Source: Candidatus Pelagibacter sp. (GTDB taxonomy: Bacteria > Pseudomonadota > Alphaproteobacteria > Pelagibacterales > Pelagibacteraceae). From it: DNA of 64,000 nt. How positions within the stretch are numbered: the first letter of the stretch is position 1; each line of letters opens with the position of its first letter. The stretch lies in NCBI GenBank assembly GCA_028101445.1, contig JAOHKR010000001.1, forward strand, positions 1 through 64,000, in the 5' to 3' direction. A program made the position numbers and the translations under genes. The notes under the pieces were generated by a model that saw only the letters and a program-made list of their open reading frames with translations, was not told where the DNA came from and searched no databases. Of this stretch, positions 38,523-47,131 are shown in pieces.

Positions 38523-39104
38523 ATGAAACTTAAAATACCAAATATTTTAACTATTGGTCGTATAATAATTGTACCAATTTTTGTTTTAACTTTTTTTATT
38601 CCTGGTTTTTTTGGAGACTTGATACCCTTTTTTTTATTTGTCATTGCTAGTTTTACTGATTATCTTGATGGATTGCTTGCAAGATTGTTTAAAGAAGAGT
38701 CAAAATTAGGAGAACTTCTAGATCCGATAGCTGACAAAATACTTGTAGCAGCTGCGCTTATCCTTTTAGTGATGAATGGTACGATTAAAAACTATGAAGT
38801 TATCGCTGCTATAATAATCTTGACTAGAGAAATATTAATATCTGGACTAAGAGAGTTTCTTGCTAAAGGAAGCATACCAATGCAAGTCACAAGTTTATCT
38901 AAACTTAAAACATTTATACAAATGATTTCAATTGCTATTCTTTTGACGGGCGAAAGTGGGAACAAGGTAATAAATTTTCAAGACTACAATGCACAAACCA
39001 TTGGGATCATTCTTCTATGGCTTTCAGCTTTTTTAACTCTTTACACTGGATATGACTACTTAAGAAAAGGAATAGACCATGCTATTAATGAGGACTCTAA
39101 ATAA
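38523..39104 (+). CDS. pgsA: CDP-diacylglycerol--glycerol-3-phosphate 3-phosphatidyltransferase
   Basis: PgsA (193 residues, about five transmembrane helices) makes phosphatidylglycerol phosphate. The CDP-alcohol phosphatidyltransferase motif is complete: FTDYLDGLLARLFKEESKLG continues to LLDPIADK, giving D-x2-D-G-x2-A-R, G and D-x3-D. IPNILTIGRIIIVPIF at the N-terminus and ILTREILISGLREFLAK are typical of PgsA. It follows uvrC by 3 bases, the common uvrC-pgsA order. The broken methyltransferase starts 5 bases later. Confidence 0.95.
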   Translation: MKLKIPNILTIGRIIIVPIFVLTFFIPGFFGDLIPFFLFVIASFTDYLDGLLARLFKEESKLGELLDPIADKILVAAALILLVMNGTIKNYEVIAAIIILTREILISGLREFLAKGSIPMQVTSLSKLKTFIQMISIAILLTGESGNKVINFQDYNAQTIGIILLWLSAFLTLYTGYDYLRKGIDHAINEDSK

Positions 39105-39109
39105 TTAAG

Positions 39110-39861
39110 ATGAAATTATCAGTAGAAAACATAAGAGAAAAAAATTTTCATAATAAGTTACAATCAAAACAAACTGGAAGATTTGAAAATATTTTTTATA
39201 AAGCAATGTATAATGCAAGTGAAGATTTTTTTAACTATTTAAAAGTTAATTCTGTTAATGCTCAAATTTTAGATTTTGGTTGTGGAATTGGTTTGTCAAT
39301 AAAAGAAGTCATAAAATTTAAACCAAAAAAGATTACTGGAATTGATATTTCAGAAGCATCTATTCAAAAAGCAAAAGAGAAAAAGAGAAAAATAAAGACA
39401 GTGAAGTTGAATTAGAATTACTAGTTGGTAATTGTAAGAAAACAAATTTTCAAAATAATGAATTTGATATTGTTTATGGTACAGGAATTTTGCATCACTT
39501 AAAAATGTCTACAAGTGTAGAAGAAATATATAGAGTCCTTAAACCAGGTGGAAGTTTTTTGTTTATTGAGCCCTTGGGAACTAATCCCATAATAAATCTT
39601 TATAGAAATTTAACCCCTAAATCTAGGTCAGATGATGAACATCCTTTAGTAAAAGATGATTTTATTTTAATTAAAGAAAAGTTTTTTAAAACTAATATTA
39701 GATATTACGGATTTTTAACACTTATTTTTTTTCCATTCTACAAATCTCCTAAAGATTCATTTTTGTTTAATCTTTTAAAAAAACTAGATCAAATCTTATT
39801 TAAATTAAATATTTTTAAAAATTTAGCCTGGTCCGTTATGATTGTTGCAACAAAAAATTAA
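39110..39861 (+). pseudogene. Class I SAM-dependent methyltransferase, frameshifted by an 8-bp tandem duplication
   Basis: The first frame (39110-39415) encodes 101 residues with the SAM motif QILDFGCGIGLSIKEV and then stops. The remaining domain continues in another frame to 39861, with FDIVYGTGILHHL, IYRVLKPGGSFLFIEP and a C-terminal half of Methyltransf_11 type. At 39377-39392 the unit GAGAAAAA occurs twice in tandem. Removing one copy joins the frames exactly into AKEKNKDSEVELELLVGN. The gene would then encode about 247 residues. Either it is recently inactivated, it is a sequencing or assembly difference, or it is phase-variable. The substrate is unknown. It overlaps ilvE by 4 bases tail to tail. 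Confidence 0.9.
39377..39392. repeat. Tandem 8-bp duplication (GAGAAAAA x2) causing the frameshift
   Basis: Two perfect adjacent copies of GAGAAAAA lie at 39377-39384 and 39385-39392. Deleting one restores a continuous methyltransferase frame, which identifies the duplication as the likely lesion. Confidence 0.92.
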
Positions 39862-40745
39862 GCTGCAGGTTTTTTTCTTACTAATTTTTGATAAGACTCA
39901 TTAAGATCAGTTATCACATCGCAAACCTTAAAATTATATTCAGAAATTTGTGATACTGGTGTTACCTCTGCAGCGGTACCAGTTAAAAAACAACCAGTAA
40001 AATTTTTCATTTCTTCAGGTTTAATTTTTCTTTCTAGGACGTTGATCCCTTTGGCTTTTGCAATCTTAATTACTTCTCTTCTAGTGATGCCATTTAAGAA
40101 TGAATCTGGTATAGGAGTATGCAGCTCTCCTGACTGATTTTTAAAGAATACGTTAGCACCTGTTGCTTCTGCTATATTGCCTTCATAATCTAACATTAGA
40201 GAGTCTGTAAATCCTTGTGCTTCAGCTTCGTGTTTAGATAAAGTACAAATCATATATAAGCCTGATGCTTTTGTGTCCCACGGAATAGTATTTGGAGCCG
40301 GTCTTCTCCATTTTGATATATTTAATTTAATTCCGTTTAATTTTAACTTGGGATCGAAATAAGATCCCCATTCCCACGTTGCTAAAGCAACATGTATTTT
40401 ATTTTTTTGTGCAGATATTGCCATCATCTCACTACCTCTCCAAATTAAAGGTCTAACATATCCATTTTGTACTTTTTGAATATTCACAATTTTTTTACAG
40501 GCGTCATTTATTTCTGTTTGTGTATACGGCACATTAATGCCCATTCTTTCTGCTGAATGAAACAATCTCTCAGTATGTTCTTCCAGTTTAAAAATTTTCC
40601 CTTCATAAACTCTCTCTCCTTCAAATACACAGCTTGCATAATGCAATCCATGATTAAGAATATGTATATTGGCGTCGGCCCAATCGACGGTTTTACCGTT
40701 AAACCAAATTTTGCCTGATCGTTTGTCGTAAGGTACGCTTTCCAT
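39858..40745 (-). CDS. ilvE: Branched-chain amino acid aminotransferase
   Basis: This 295-residue fold-type IV PLP enzyme catalyses the last step of Leu, Ile and Val synthesis. Signatures are GKIWFNGKTVDWADANIHILNHGLHYASCVFEGERVY, the Lys-containing IPWDTKASGLYMICTLSKHEAEAQGFTDSLMLDYEGNIAEATGANVFF and LNGITRREVIKIA. The tail TGTAAEVTPVSQI contacts the cofactor phosphate. D-amino-acid transaminase and aminodeoxychorismate lyase share the fold, but the sequence best fits IlvE. It is divergent from the MarR gene. Confidence 0.93.
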   Translation of the reverse strand: MESVPYDKRSGKIWFNGKTVDWADANIHILNHGLHYASCVFEGERVYEGKIFKLEEHTERLFHSAERMGINVPYTQTEINDACKKIVNIQKVQNGYVRPLIWRGSEMMAISAQKNKIHVALATWEWGSYFDPKLKLNGIKLNISKWRRPAPNTIPWDTKASGLYMICTLSKHEAEAQGFTDSLMLDYEGNIAEATGANVFFKNQSGELHTPIPDSFLNGITRREVIKIAKAKGINVLERKIKPEEMKNFTGCFLTGTAAEVTPVSQISEYNFKVCDVITDLNESYQKLVRKKPAA

Positions 40746-40787
40746 TTTCAGTATATATATAGATTTTTTTTATATAAAAAAGTATAT

Positions 40788-40799
40788 TCCTTATAAGGA
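40788..40799. promoter_or_regulatory. Perfect 12-bp palindrome, candidate MarR-type operator
   Basis: TCCTTATAAGGA is a perfect palindrome in the 76-base spacer between divergent ilvE and the MarR-family gene, 23 bases before the latter's ATG. MarR proteins often bind palindromes in their own promoter. No second copy was found nearby, and function is inferred from position only. Confidence 0.4.
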
Positions 40800-40821
40800 T
40801 AAGTCAATATAACTTACCATT

Positions 40822-41262
40822 ATGAAAGATTTACTCTATCTCAAAGATGAACAAATTAAAGAGTTTATACAACTACTTTTTTACGCCTATAGAGAAACAT
40901 TTTCAGATCCAAAAGAGGTTTTATCAAAAAAATTTTTTGGCCCAGCTCATTTAAGAGCTTTGAACTTAATAGAGGGAAACCCAGGCATTAACTTGGGAGA
41001 ATTAATTTTTAAGTTAAAAGTTACAAAACAAAGCCTAAATAGAGTTTTAAGAGATCTTATTAAGTCAAAAATGGTAAAACAAATTAAAGATCATAATGAC
41101 ACTCGAAAGAAAAATTTATTTTTAGATAAAGAAGGAAAAGTCTTTTTTGAAACAGTGTATAATACTCAAAAAAAAAGAATATTTAATGCTTTGAAGAATT
41201 CAAGTTCTGACTCAGTAATAAAATTTAAAGAAGTTTTAAAAAAGATAGTCAATGGTAGATAG
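40822..41262 (+). CDS. MarR-family transcriptional regulator (PetP-like by context)
   Basis: This 146-residue winged-helix protein has the MarR plan: an N-terminal dimerisation helix, then FGPAHLRALNLIEGNPGINLGELIFKLKVTKQSLNRVLRDLIKSKMVKQIKDHNDTRKKNLFLDKEGK with recognition helix and wing. The DxRxK-like NDTRKKN segment is typical. It overlaps the response regulator gene by 11 bases. In Rhodobacter capsulatus a MarR-type PetP and a response regulator PetR are adjacent and affect cytochrome bc1 genes; the pair here has the same arrangement, so a PetP role is plausible but unproven. Confidence 0.85.
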   Translation: MKDLLYLKDEQIKEFIQLLFYAYRETFSDPKEVLSKKFFGPAHLRALNLIEGNPGINLGELIFKLKVTKQSLNRVLRDLIKSKMVKQIKDHNDTRKKNLFLDKEGKVFFETVYNTQKKRIFNALKNSSSDSVIKFKEVLKKIVNGR

Positions 41263-41929
41263 CATTAATCACATCTTAGTTGTTGATGACGATGATAGAA
41301 TAAGAAGTCTATTAAAGGACTATCTTGAAGACAACAATTATATTATATCGACAGCTGAAAATGCGGAAGAAGCAAAAAATAAATTAGAATATTTCAAATT
41401 CGATTTAATAATTTTAGATATAATGATGCCTGGTCAAAATGGATATGATTTTACTAAAGATGTAAAAAAGAAAATGAAAATTCCAATTATTTTACTTACA
41501 GCAAAAGGAGAAGTTGAAAATAGAATAAAAGGTTTAGAGCTTGGGGCCGATGATTATCTTGGAAAGCCGTTTGAACCTAAAGAGTTGCTGTTAAGAGTAA
41601 AAAATATAATTAATAAAAGCACCAAAATAAATTTAAATTTAGAGCATTGCGTAGGTAATTCAAAAATAGATCTAAACAAAATGTCAATTAGTTTAAACGA
41701 TAAGACAATAAAAATTAACAATTCAGAAAAAAAAGTTCTTATAGAAATGTTATCGAATCCTGGAAAAACATTTTCTAGAGAAGAAATAAGTAAAATTTCA
41801 GGAATCAATCAAGAACGATCAATTGATGTGATGATAACAAGGCTTAGGCAAAAAATAGAAATAAATCCTAAAAATCCAAAATATTTACAAACTATAAGGG
41901 GGTCAGGTTATGTTCTTTGGACTGAATAA
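41252..41929 (+). CDS. OmpR-family response regulator (OmpR/PetR-like)
   Basis: This 225-residue two-domain regulator has a receiver domain (about 5-120) with the acidic pocket VVDDDDR and phospho-acceptor Asp56 in LIILDIMMPG. The switch residues are the Thr in IILLTAKG and the Lys in DDYLGKPFEPKEL. The C-terminal winged helix ends in RSIDVMITRLRQKIE and TIRGSGYVL. It lies between a MarR regulator (11-base overlap) and its likely partner kinase (20-base overlap). The three genes form one operon. Confidence 0.93.
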   Translation: MVDSINHILVVDDDDRIRSLLKDYLEDNNYIISTAENAEEAKNKLEYFKFDLIILDIMMPGQNGYDFTKDVKKKMKIPIILLTAKGEVENRIKGLELGADDYLGKPFEPKELLLRVKNIINKSTKINLNLEHCVGNSKIDLNKMSISLNDKTIKINNSEKKVLIEMLSNPGKTFSREEISKISGINQERSIDVMITRLRQKIEINPKNPKYLQTIRGSGYVLWTE

Positions 41930-43226
41930 AATTTTAAAATATCTGCTTCCAAAAAGACTTTTTTATAGAGCGCTTATTATTGTTGCTGCACCAACCATAA
42001 TTCTGCAACTAATTATTACTGTAGTTTTCTATGATAGCATTTGGATTAAGGTAAATAAAAATATTACTAAATCATTAGTAACTCAACTGAAAACAATTCA
42101 AGAAGTTTATACAAATGATAAAAAAAATTTAGATTTTTTTACTGATAGTTATAAAAATAACTTCAATTTTGAAATTGGAATAAGTCAAGAAATTTTTCCA
42201 AGTGAAAGTGGAGAAAGGAAGTTTAGTCCGATGGATAGATCCTTGAGAAGAGAACTAAAATCCACATTTGGTAATAATAATTATTGGTTTAATACATCAA
42301 AATTTAAGAATGCAGTTGAAATTAAAATTAAGTCAAACAAAGATGTAATAGAGTTTTTGGTTCCAAAAGAAATGGTTTCCGCTTCATCTGTGAGACTATT
42401 CGTTTTATGGACCACTCTTCCTTCAATTCTTTTAATAATTATAGCCTTAATATTTTTAAAAAATCAAACGAAACCATTAGTAAGATTGGCTAAAGCTGCT
42501 GAGAGATTTGGTAAAGGAGATTATGTAAATAATTTTAGATCATCAGGATCTTTGGAAATTAGAAAAGCATCATTTGAGTTCGATCGTATGGCAAAAAGAA
42601 TTAATCGTCATCTAAATCAGAGGGCAGAAATGTTATCAGGTATTAGTCATGATTTAAGAACTCCCTTGACTCGATTAAAGCTACAGCTTGCAATGTTAAA
42701 CCAGAAGGATCTATCCAAAGAAATGTCTAAAGATATCGATGAAATGGAAAAAATGCTTAACGATTATTTACAATTCGCTAAAAATCAAGCTCAAGAAAAT
42801 ACGTCCAAAATTGATTTAACATTACTATTCAATTCTATTAAAAATCAATTTGCCTCTGAAAAATTAACAATTAACAGCAAAGAGAAGATTGAATTAGAAG
42901 TTAGGCCATCAGCTTTGAAGAGATCTTTTGTAAACATTATTCAGAATGGACTTGCTTATGGAAATAATGTGATTGTAAATATTCAAAAAGGGAATAATAG
43001 AGCCTTAATTACTATTGAAGATGATGGCCCTGGAATACCAGAGGATCAGTATAAAAATGTTTTTAAACCTTTTTTTAGACTAGATAAAAGCAGAAGCCTA
43101 AATCAATCTGGTGTTGGCTTAGGCCTTGCTATAGTAGAAGATATTATTAATGCACATGGAGGTGCAATTCAGTTAGGTAAAAGTAAGGATGGTGGGTTAC
43201 AAGTAAGGGTTACTTTACCTTTTTAG
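41910..43226 (+). CDS. envZ: EnvZ-like sensor histidine kinase
   Basis: This 438-residue membrane kinase has transmembrane helices near 19-41 and 162-183 flanking a periplasmic sensor of about 120 residues. A HAMP domain (FLKNQTKPLVRLAKAAERFGKGDY) follows. The phospho-acceptor is His247 in LSGISHDLRTPLTRLKLQL. The ATPase has N-box NIIQNGLAYGNNV, DDGPGIPED and GVGLGLAIVEDIINAHGG. Organisation matches EnvZ, and it overlaps its response regulator. The signal is unknown. Its 3' end overlaps the convergent ubiK gene by 17 bases. Confidence 0.92.
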   Translation: MFFGLNKILKYLLPKRLFYRALIIVAAPTIILQLIITVVFYDSIWIKVNKNITKSLVTQLKTIQEVYTNDKKNLDFFTDSYKNNFNFEIGISQEIFPSESGERKFSPMDRSLRRELKSTFGNNNYWFNTSKFKNAVEIKIKSNKDVIEFLVPKEMVSASSVRLFVLWTTLPSILLIIIALIFLKNQTKPLVRLAKAAERFGKGDYVNNFRSSGSLEIRKASFEFDRMAKRINRHLNQRAEMLSGISHDLRTPLTRLKLQLAMLNQKDLSKEMSKDIDEMEKMLNDYLQFAKNQAQENTSKIDLTLLFNSIKNQFASEKLTINSKEKIELEVRPSALKRSFVNIIQNGLAYGNNVIVNIQKGNNRALITIEDDGPGIPEDQYKNVFKPFFRLDKSRSLNQSGVGLGLAIVEDIINAHGGAIQLGKSKDGGLQVRVTLPF

Positions 43227-43449
43227 TTTTTTTATTTTTTAAAATCTTTTTTATTTCAATATTTTGCTTTTGAACAATTTTTTTCAAAACTTCAAATTCC
43301 TGTCTAGAGACAAGTTCGAGTTTATTTATTATTTTATCTTTTTTAAATTTTAAATCAGTTGATATCTCTTTTTTTAAATCTTTAGATGATAAGATTCCAT
43401 TTTCAATCAGACTGGAGATAGTTTTTAATATTTTTTCTGAATTACTCAT
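43210..43449 (-). CDS. ubiK: Ubiquinone biosynthesis accessory factor UbiK (BMFP family)
   Basis: This 79-residue protein matches the UbiK/YqiC family. An N-terminal amphipathic helix (ISSLIENGILSSKDLKKEI) is followed by the conserved LELVSRQEFEVLKKIVQKQNIEIKKIL coiled coil. UbiK binds membranes and helps the late ubiquinone biosynthetic complex. The Lys-rich tail is lineage-typical. It is convergent with envZ (17-base overlap) and divergent from lgt, with a 51-base spacer. Confidence 0.88.
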   Translation of the reverse strand: MSNSEKILKTISSLIENGILSSKDLKKEISTDLKFKKDKIINKLELVSRQEFEVLKKIVQKQNIEIKKILKNKKTKKVK

Positions 43450-43500
43450 AACGCATCTTATTTGAAAGGAATGTTAAATTCAAATATGATATAAAAAAAT

Positions 43501-44292
43501 ATGTTTACCCATAATTTAGACCCTGTTTTATTTGATTTTGGATTTGTTGCTATTAGATGGTATTCTCTGTCATATGTAGCAGGAATTCTTATAGGTTGGT
43601 GGTTGGGTAAAAAAATAATTATCAAAAGATTCAAAAATATAGGCAAAAAATTTGATTTGGAAGAATTTGATGATTTAATTACTTATTTAATTATATCAAT
43701 AATAATTGGTGGTAGAATAGGTTATATAATTTTTTATAATTTTGATTTTTATATATCTAATCCCCTAGACATGTTTAAAATTTGGGAAGGCGGAATGTCT
43801 TTTCATGGTGCTTTAATAGGAATAATATTTGGAACAAATTTATTTGCAATCAATAGAAAAATATCATCTTTTTTTTTATTGGATGCAATATCTTGTGTAG
43901 CTCCAATAGGTATATTTTTTGGTCGTTTGGCAAATTTTATTAATGCTGAGTTAGTTGGAAAAGTAACTGAAGTTTCTTGGGCTGTTATATTTCCTACTAT
44001 AGACCTTTTGCCAAGACATCCCTCACAACTATATGAAGCATTTCTTGAAGGACTAATTTTATTTTTAATTTTAAATATTTATATTTTGAAAAGAAATTAT
44101 AAAACTGGAGCGTGCTCTTGCTTATTTCTAATTAATTATGGTATTTTTAGAATTATCTCTGAATTTTATAGAGAACCTGATTCACAAGTTGGTTACTTAT
44201 TTGATCAATTTAGCATGGGAGCAATCTTAAGTTTTCTAATGATTGTAGCGGGGGCGATTCTTATTGTCTTTATTAAAAAAAATGAAAAGTAA
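43501..44292 (+). CDS. lgt: Prolipoprotein diacylglyceryl transferase
   Basis: Lgt (263 residues, seven predicted transmembrane helices) attaches diacylglycerol from phosphatidylglycerol to the lipobox Cys of prolipoproteins. The family pattern is complete: IRWYSLSYVAGILIGWW, GGRIGYIIFYN, WEGGMSFHGALIG, the key GRLANFINAELVGKVT and RHPSQLYEAFLEG, and FREPDSQVGY. It overlaps the following methyltransferase gene by about 10 bases. Confidence 0.97.
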   Translation: MFTHNLDPVLFDFGFVAIRWYSLSYVAGILIGWWLGKKIIIKRFKNIGKKFDLEEFDDLITYLIISIIIGGRIGYIIFYNFDFYISNPLDMFKIWEGGMSFHGALIGIIFGTNLFAINRKISSFFLLDAISCVAPIGIFFGRLANFINAELVGKVTEVSWAVIFPTIDLLPRHPSQLYEAFLEGLILFLILNIYILKRNYKTGACSCLFLINYGIFRIISEFYREPDSQVGYLFDQFSMGAILSFLMIVAGAILIVFIKKNEK

Positions 44293-45346
44293 TACAAAAT
44301 TTTTTAAAAAAAAAAAATTTCTACCGGTTGATAAATTTATTCAAAATGTTCTTTATGACAAAAAAATTGGATATTATTCAACTAGACAACCTTTTGGAAA
44401 AAGTGGAGACTTTATAACTTCTCCTAAAGTATCTAATTTATTTTCAGAGATAATCGCAGTATGGATGATTTCAACGTGGCAAACTTTAGGGAGGCCAAAA
44501 AGAATAAATATAGTGGAACTTGGTCCAGGTGATGGCTGTTTAATAAAAGTTTTAATAAATGTATTTAAAAAATTTCCTGACTTCAATTCAGCAAAAAAAA
44601 TTTATTTGTATGAAGAAAGTGAATTTTTAAAAGATTTGCAAAAAAAAAATGTTCCTTCTTCTCAAATAAAATGGATAAAAGATTTTAAAGGTTTAAGTGA
44701 TGCTCCTGTGATTTTTTTTGGAAATGAATTTTTTGATGCAATACCAATTAAGCAGTTTAAAAATACTAAAGATGGTATGTTAGAAAGGTATTTTACTCTT
44801 GATAAAAATAATAATATTAAAAAAATTTTTAAAAAAGCTGCAAAAAAAGATGTTGCTGATATTAATTCTTATAAATCATTAAAAAAATTAAAATTTATAG
44901 AATTTCCTAAATTTGGATTTGAAGAACTTAAAAAAATAGTGAAAAAAATTTTACAAGTAAAAGGATGTCTTCTGATAATTGATTATGGATATTTAAAACC
45001 CAACAATGTAAACACTCTTCAGTCTGTGATGAAACATAAAAAAAATAGTTTATTAGACAATTTAGGCAAAGCGGATATTACCTCCCATGTAAATTTTCAG
45101 CTTTTGAATGAATTTTTTTTAAAAAATAATTTAAAAGTAGAAAAAATAGTTACTCAACAAAATTTTTTAAAAAATATGGGAATTATGCAAAGAGCCGAAA
45201 TAATTAGTAAAAAAATGAAATTTAGTGAACAAACAAATATGTATTTAAGATTAAAAAGGTTATTAAGCCCAAAATTAATGGGTAAATTATTTAAAGTTTC
45301 TTTAGCGTACAACGCTCCATCAAATAAATTTTTTGGATTTAAGTAA
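44282..45346 (+). CDS. MidA/NDUFAF7-family SAM-dependent methyltransferase
   Basis: From the ATG at 44282 this protein has 354 residues (a TTG at 44264 would add six). It matches the NDUFAF7/MidA (DUF185) family: VDKFIQNVLYDKKIGYYSTRQPFGKSGDFITSPKVSNLFSEI, INIVELGPGDGCLIKVLI as the SAM loop, VIFFGNEFFDAIPIKQF and IIDYGY. Mitochondrial NDUFAF7 dimethylates an arginine of complex I subunit NDUFS2; the bacterial target is inferred, not known. It starts inside the lgt end and its stop shares a base with the pgeF ATG. Confidence 0.93.
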   Translation: MKSNTKFFKKKKFLPVDKFIQNVLYDKKIGYYSTRQPFGKSGDFITSPKVSNLFSEIIAVWMISTWQTLGRPKRINIVELGPGDGCLIKVLINVFKKFPDFNSAKKIYLYEESEFLKDLQKKNVPSSQIKWIKDFKGLSDAPVIFFGNEFFDAIPIKQFKNTKDGMLERYFTLDKNNNIKKIFKKAAKKDVADINSYKSLKKLKFIEFPKFGFEELKKIVKKILQVKGCLLIIDYGYLKPNNVNTLQSVMKHKKNSLLDNLGKADITSHVNFQLLNEFFLKNNLKVEKIVTQQNFLKNMGIMQRAEIISKKMKFSEQTNMYLRLKRLLSPKLMGKLFKVSLAYNAPSNKFFGFK

Positions 45347-46098
45347 TGTTTTACTCAAAAAAACTAAAAAAATTTAAAAATATAAAACACTGCTTTTTTT
45401 CTAGACATGGTGGTTTTTCAAAAGGTCTCTATAAAGGTTTAAATTGTGGACGAGGTTCAAAAGATAAAAAAGAAAATATTTTACGTAATCTCAATTATGT
45501 TTCAAAAAGAATGTTTGTTAAAAAAAATAAACTAATACTAATGAATCAAACTCATAGTAATAAAGTAGTTGAAATAAAGAAAAATAATTTTAAAAAAAAG
45601 ATAAATTCAGATGCCATAATTACAAGAACACAAGAGTTTGCTTTAGGTGTGGTAACAGCGGACTGTGTTCCTATTCTTCTTTATGATAAAAAAAGTGAAA
45701 TAGTGGGTTGCATTCATGCGGGCTGGAAAGGCGCACTGTCAGGGATAATAAAAAATACAGTAAAAAAAATAAAAAAATTAAGTAGTGATAATAATATTTT
45801 TGCTAGTATTGGACCTTGCATCGGTAAAAGTAGTTATGAAGTTGACGTTAAATTTTATAAAAAATTTTTATCCAATTCACCAAAAAATAAAAAATACTTT
45901 TTTAAGAAAAATAAAATTAAAATGTTGTTTGACTTAAGAACGTTAGTAGCTGATAAACTTATAGAACTTAAGGTGAAAGTAGATCATGTACATCATGATA
46001 CTTTCCGAGAAAAGAAGAATTTTTTTAGCTTTAGAAGATCGTTTAAACTTAAACAAAGTGATTATGGGAGATGCATATCCATTATTCGTTTACTGTAA
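45346..46098 (+). CDS. pgeF: YfiH/PgeF-family protein (polyphenol-oxidase/laccase-domain type)
   Basis: This 250-residue protein has the family zinc and active-site residues. Motifs are KHCFFSRHGGFSKG, LMNQTHSNKVV, VTADCVPILLYD and VGCIHAGWKGALSGI. Members act on purine nucleosides (phosphorylase and deaminase activity), and the E. coli member edits L-Ser-containing UDP-MurNAc. Older names call it a multicopper polyphenol oxidase. Its ATG overlaps the preceding stop (TAATG). prs follows after about 50 bases. Confidence 0.92.
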   Translation: MFYSKKLKKFKNIKHCFFSRHGGFSKGLYKGLNCGRGSKDKKENILRNLNYVSKRMFVKKNKLILMNQTHSNKVVEIKKNNFKKKINSDAIITRTQEFALGVVTADCVPILLYDKKSEIVGCIHAGWKGALSGIIKNTVKKIKKLSSDNNIFASIGPCIGKSSYEVDVKFYKKFLSNSPKNKKYFFKKNKIKMLFDLRTLVADKLIELKVKVDHVHHDTFREKKNFFSFRRSFKLKQSDYGRCISIIRLL

Positions 46099-46149
46099 AT
46101 TTATTAATTTGAAAAATTATAGAAATAATTGTATAAGTAATAGTATTTC

Positions 46150-47082
46150 ATGAAAATCTTATCTGGAACAAGCAATCTTAAATTAAGTAAGAATATTTCT
46201 AAAAATTTAAAACTTAAGCTTATCAATACAAACATTAGAAGATTTGCTGATGGTGAAATTTATATCGAGATTAACGAAAATATTAGAGGCAACAGTGTAT
46301 TTGTAGTTCAGTCAACATCAAATCCTGCTAACGACAATTTAATGGAGCTCCTATTGGTGATTGATGCTTTAAGAAGATCTTCAGCAAAAACTATTACAGC
46401 TGTAATTCCATACTTTGGTTATGCAAGACAAGATAGAAAAGTTGCTCCGAGAACTTCTATTTCTGCAAAAGTTGTTGCTAATCTTTTGACAAATGCTGGA
46501 GCAAATAGAATTGTAACTGTAGATTTACACGCTGGTCAAATTCAAGGATTTTTTGATATGCCCGTAGACAATTTATTTACCACACCGTTATTTTCAAAAT
46601 TTATAAAAAAAAAAATTACTTCAAAAAAACTAATCTGTGTTTCTCCTGATATGGGAGGTGTTGCTAGAACAAGAGCGCTAGCAACAAGAATAAAAGCTGA
46701 TCTAGCAATTATTGATAAGAGAAGACCTGCTCCTGGAAAATCACAAGTCATGAATATTATTGGAGATGTAAAAAATAAAACCTGCATTATTGTAGATGAC
46801 ATCATTGATAGTGGAGGAACTATTATAAATGCTGTTGATGCTTTAAAGAAAAAAGGAGCAAAAGAAGTGTACGTATTTATTACCCATGCAGTTTTAAGTG
46901 GTGATGCAGCAAAAAAAATAAAGAATTCTAAAATTAAGAAACTTATTATTACTGACTCGATTGATAACTCTAATAAGATTAAAAATAACAATAAAATTGA
47001 GGTCTTGTCTATTACGTCTTTGATGTCTGAAGCCATTAAAAGAATAGCTAATTCAAACTCTGTATCGGATTTATTCAATTAA
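46150..47082 (+). CDS. prs: Ribose-phosphate pyrophosphokinase
   Basis: Prs (310 residues) makes PRPP from ribose-5-phosphate and ATP for nucleotides, His and Trp. Signatures are FADGEIYIEINENIRGNSVFVVQSTS, IPYFGYARQDRKVAPRTSISAKVVANLL, TVDLHAGQIQGFFDMPVDNL and the PRPP loop CIIVDDIIDSGGTIINA. It is followed by rplY and pth, a conserved trio in Alphaproteobacteria. A Lys/Asn-rich C-terminal stretch replaces the usual sequence near KIKNNNKIEVLSI. Confidence 0.97.
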   Translation: MKILSGTSNLKLSKNISKNLKLKLINTNIRRFADGEIYIEINENIRGNSVFVVQSTSNPANDNLMELLLVIDALRRSSAKTITAVIPYFGYARQDRKVAPRTSISAKVVANLLTNAGANRIVTVDLHAGQIQGFFDMPVDNLFTTPLFSKFIKKKITSKKLICVSPDMGGVARTRALATRIKADLAIIDKRRPAPGKSQVMNIIGDVKNKTCIIVDDIIDSGGTIINAVDALKKKGAKEVYVFITHAVLSGDAAKKIKNSKIKKLIITDSIDNSNKIKNNNKIEVLSITSLMSEAIKRIANSNSVSDLFN

Positions 47083-47131
47083 TACTTGTTTTGATGAAGA
47101 TCTTAGGTTATATACCTTTTCCAATTAAATT

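Noticed and set aside
39377..39415. Programmed ribosomal frameshift in the methyltransferase gene
   Set aside because: No canonical slippery heptamer in the correct phase and no clear downstream structure are seen. The exact 8-bp duplication explains the shift more simply.
46542..47078. Open reading frame of 178 codons on the minus strand inside prs
   Set aside because: It is wholly antisense to a clearly conserved gene, shows no recognisable domain, and is a by-product of prs codon use.
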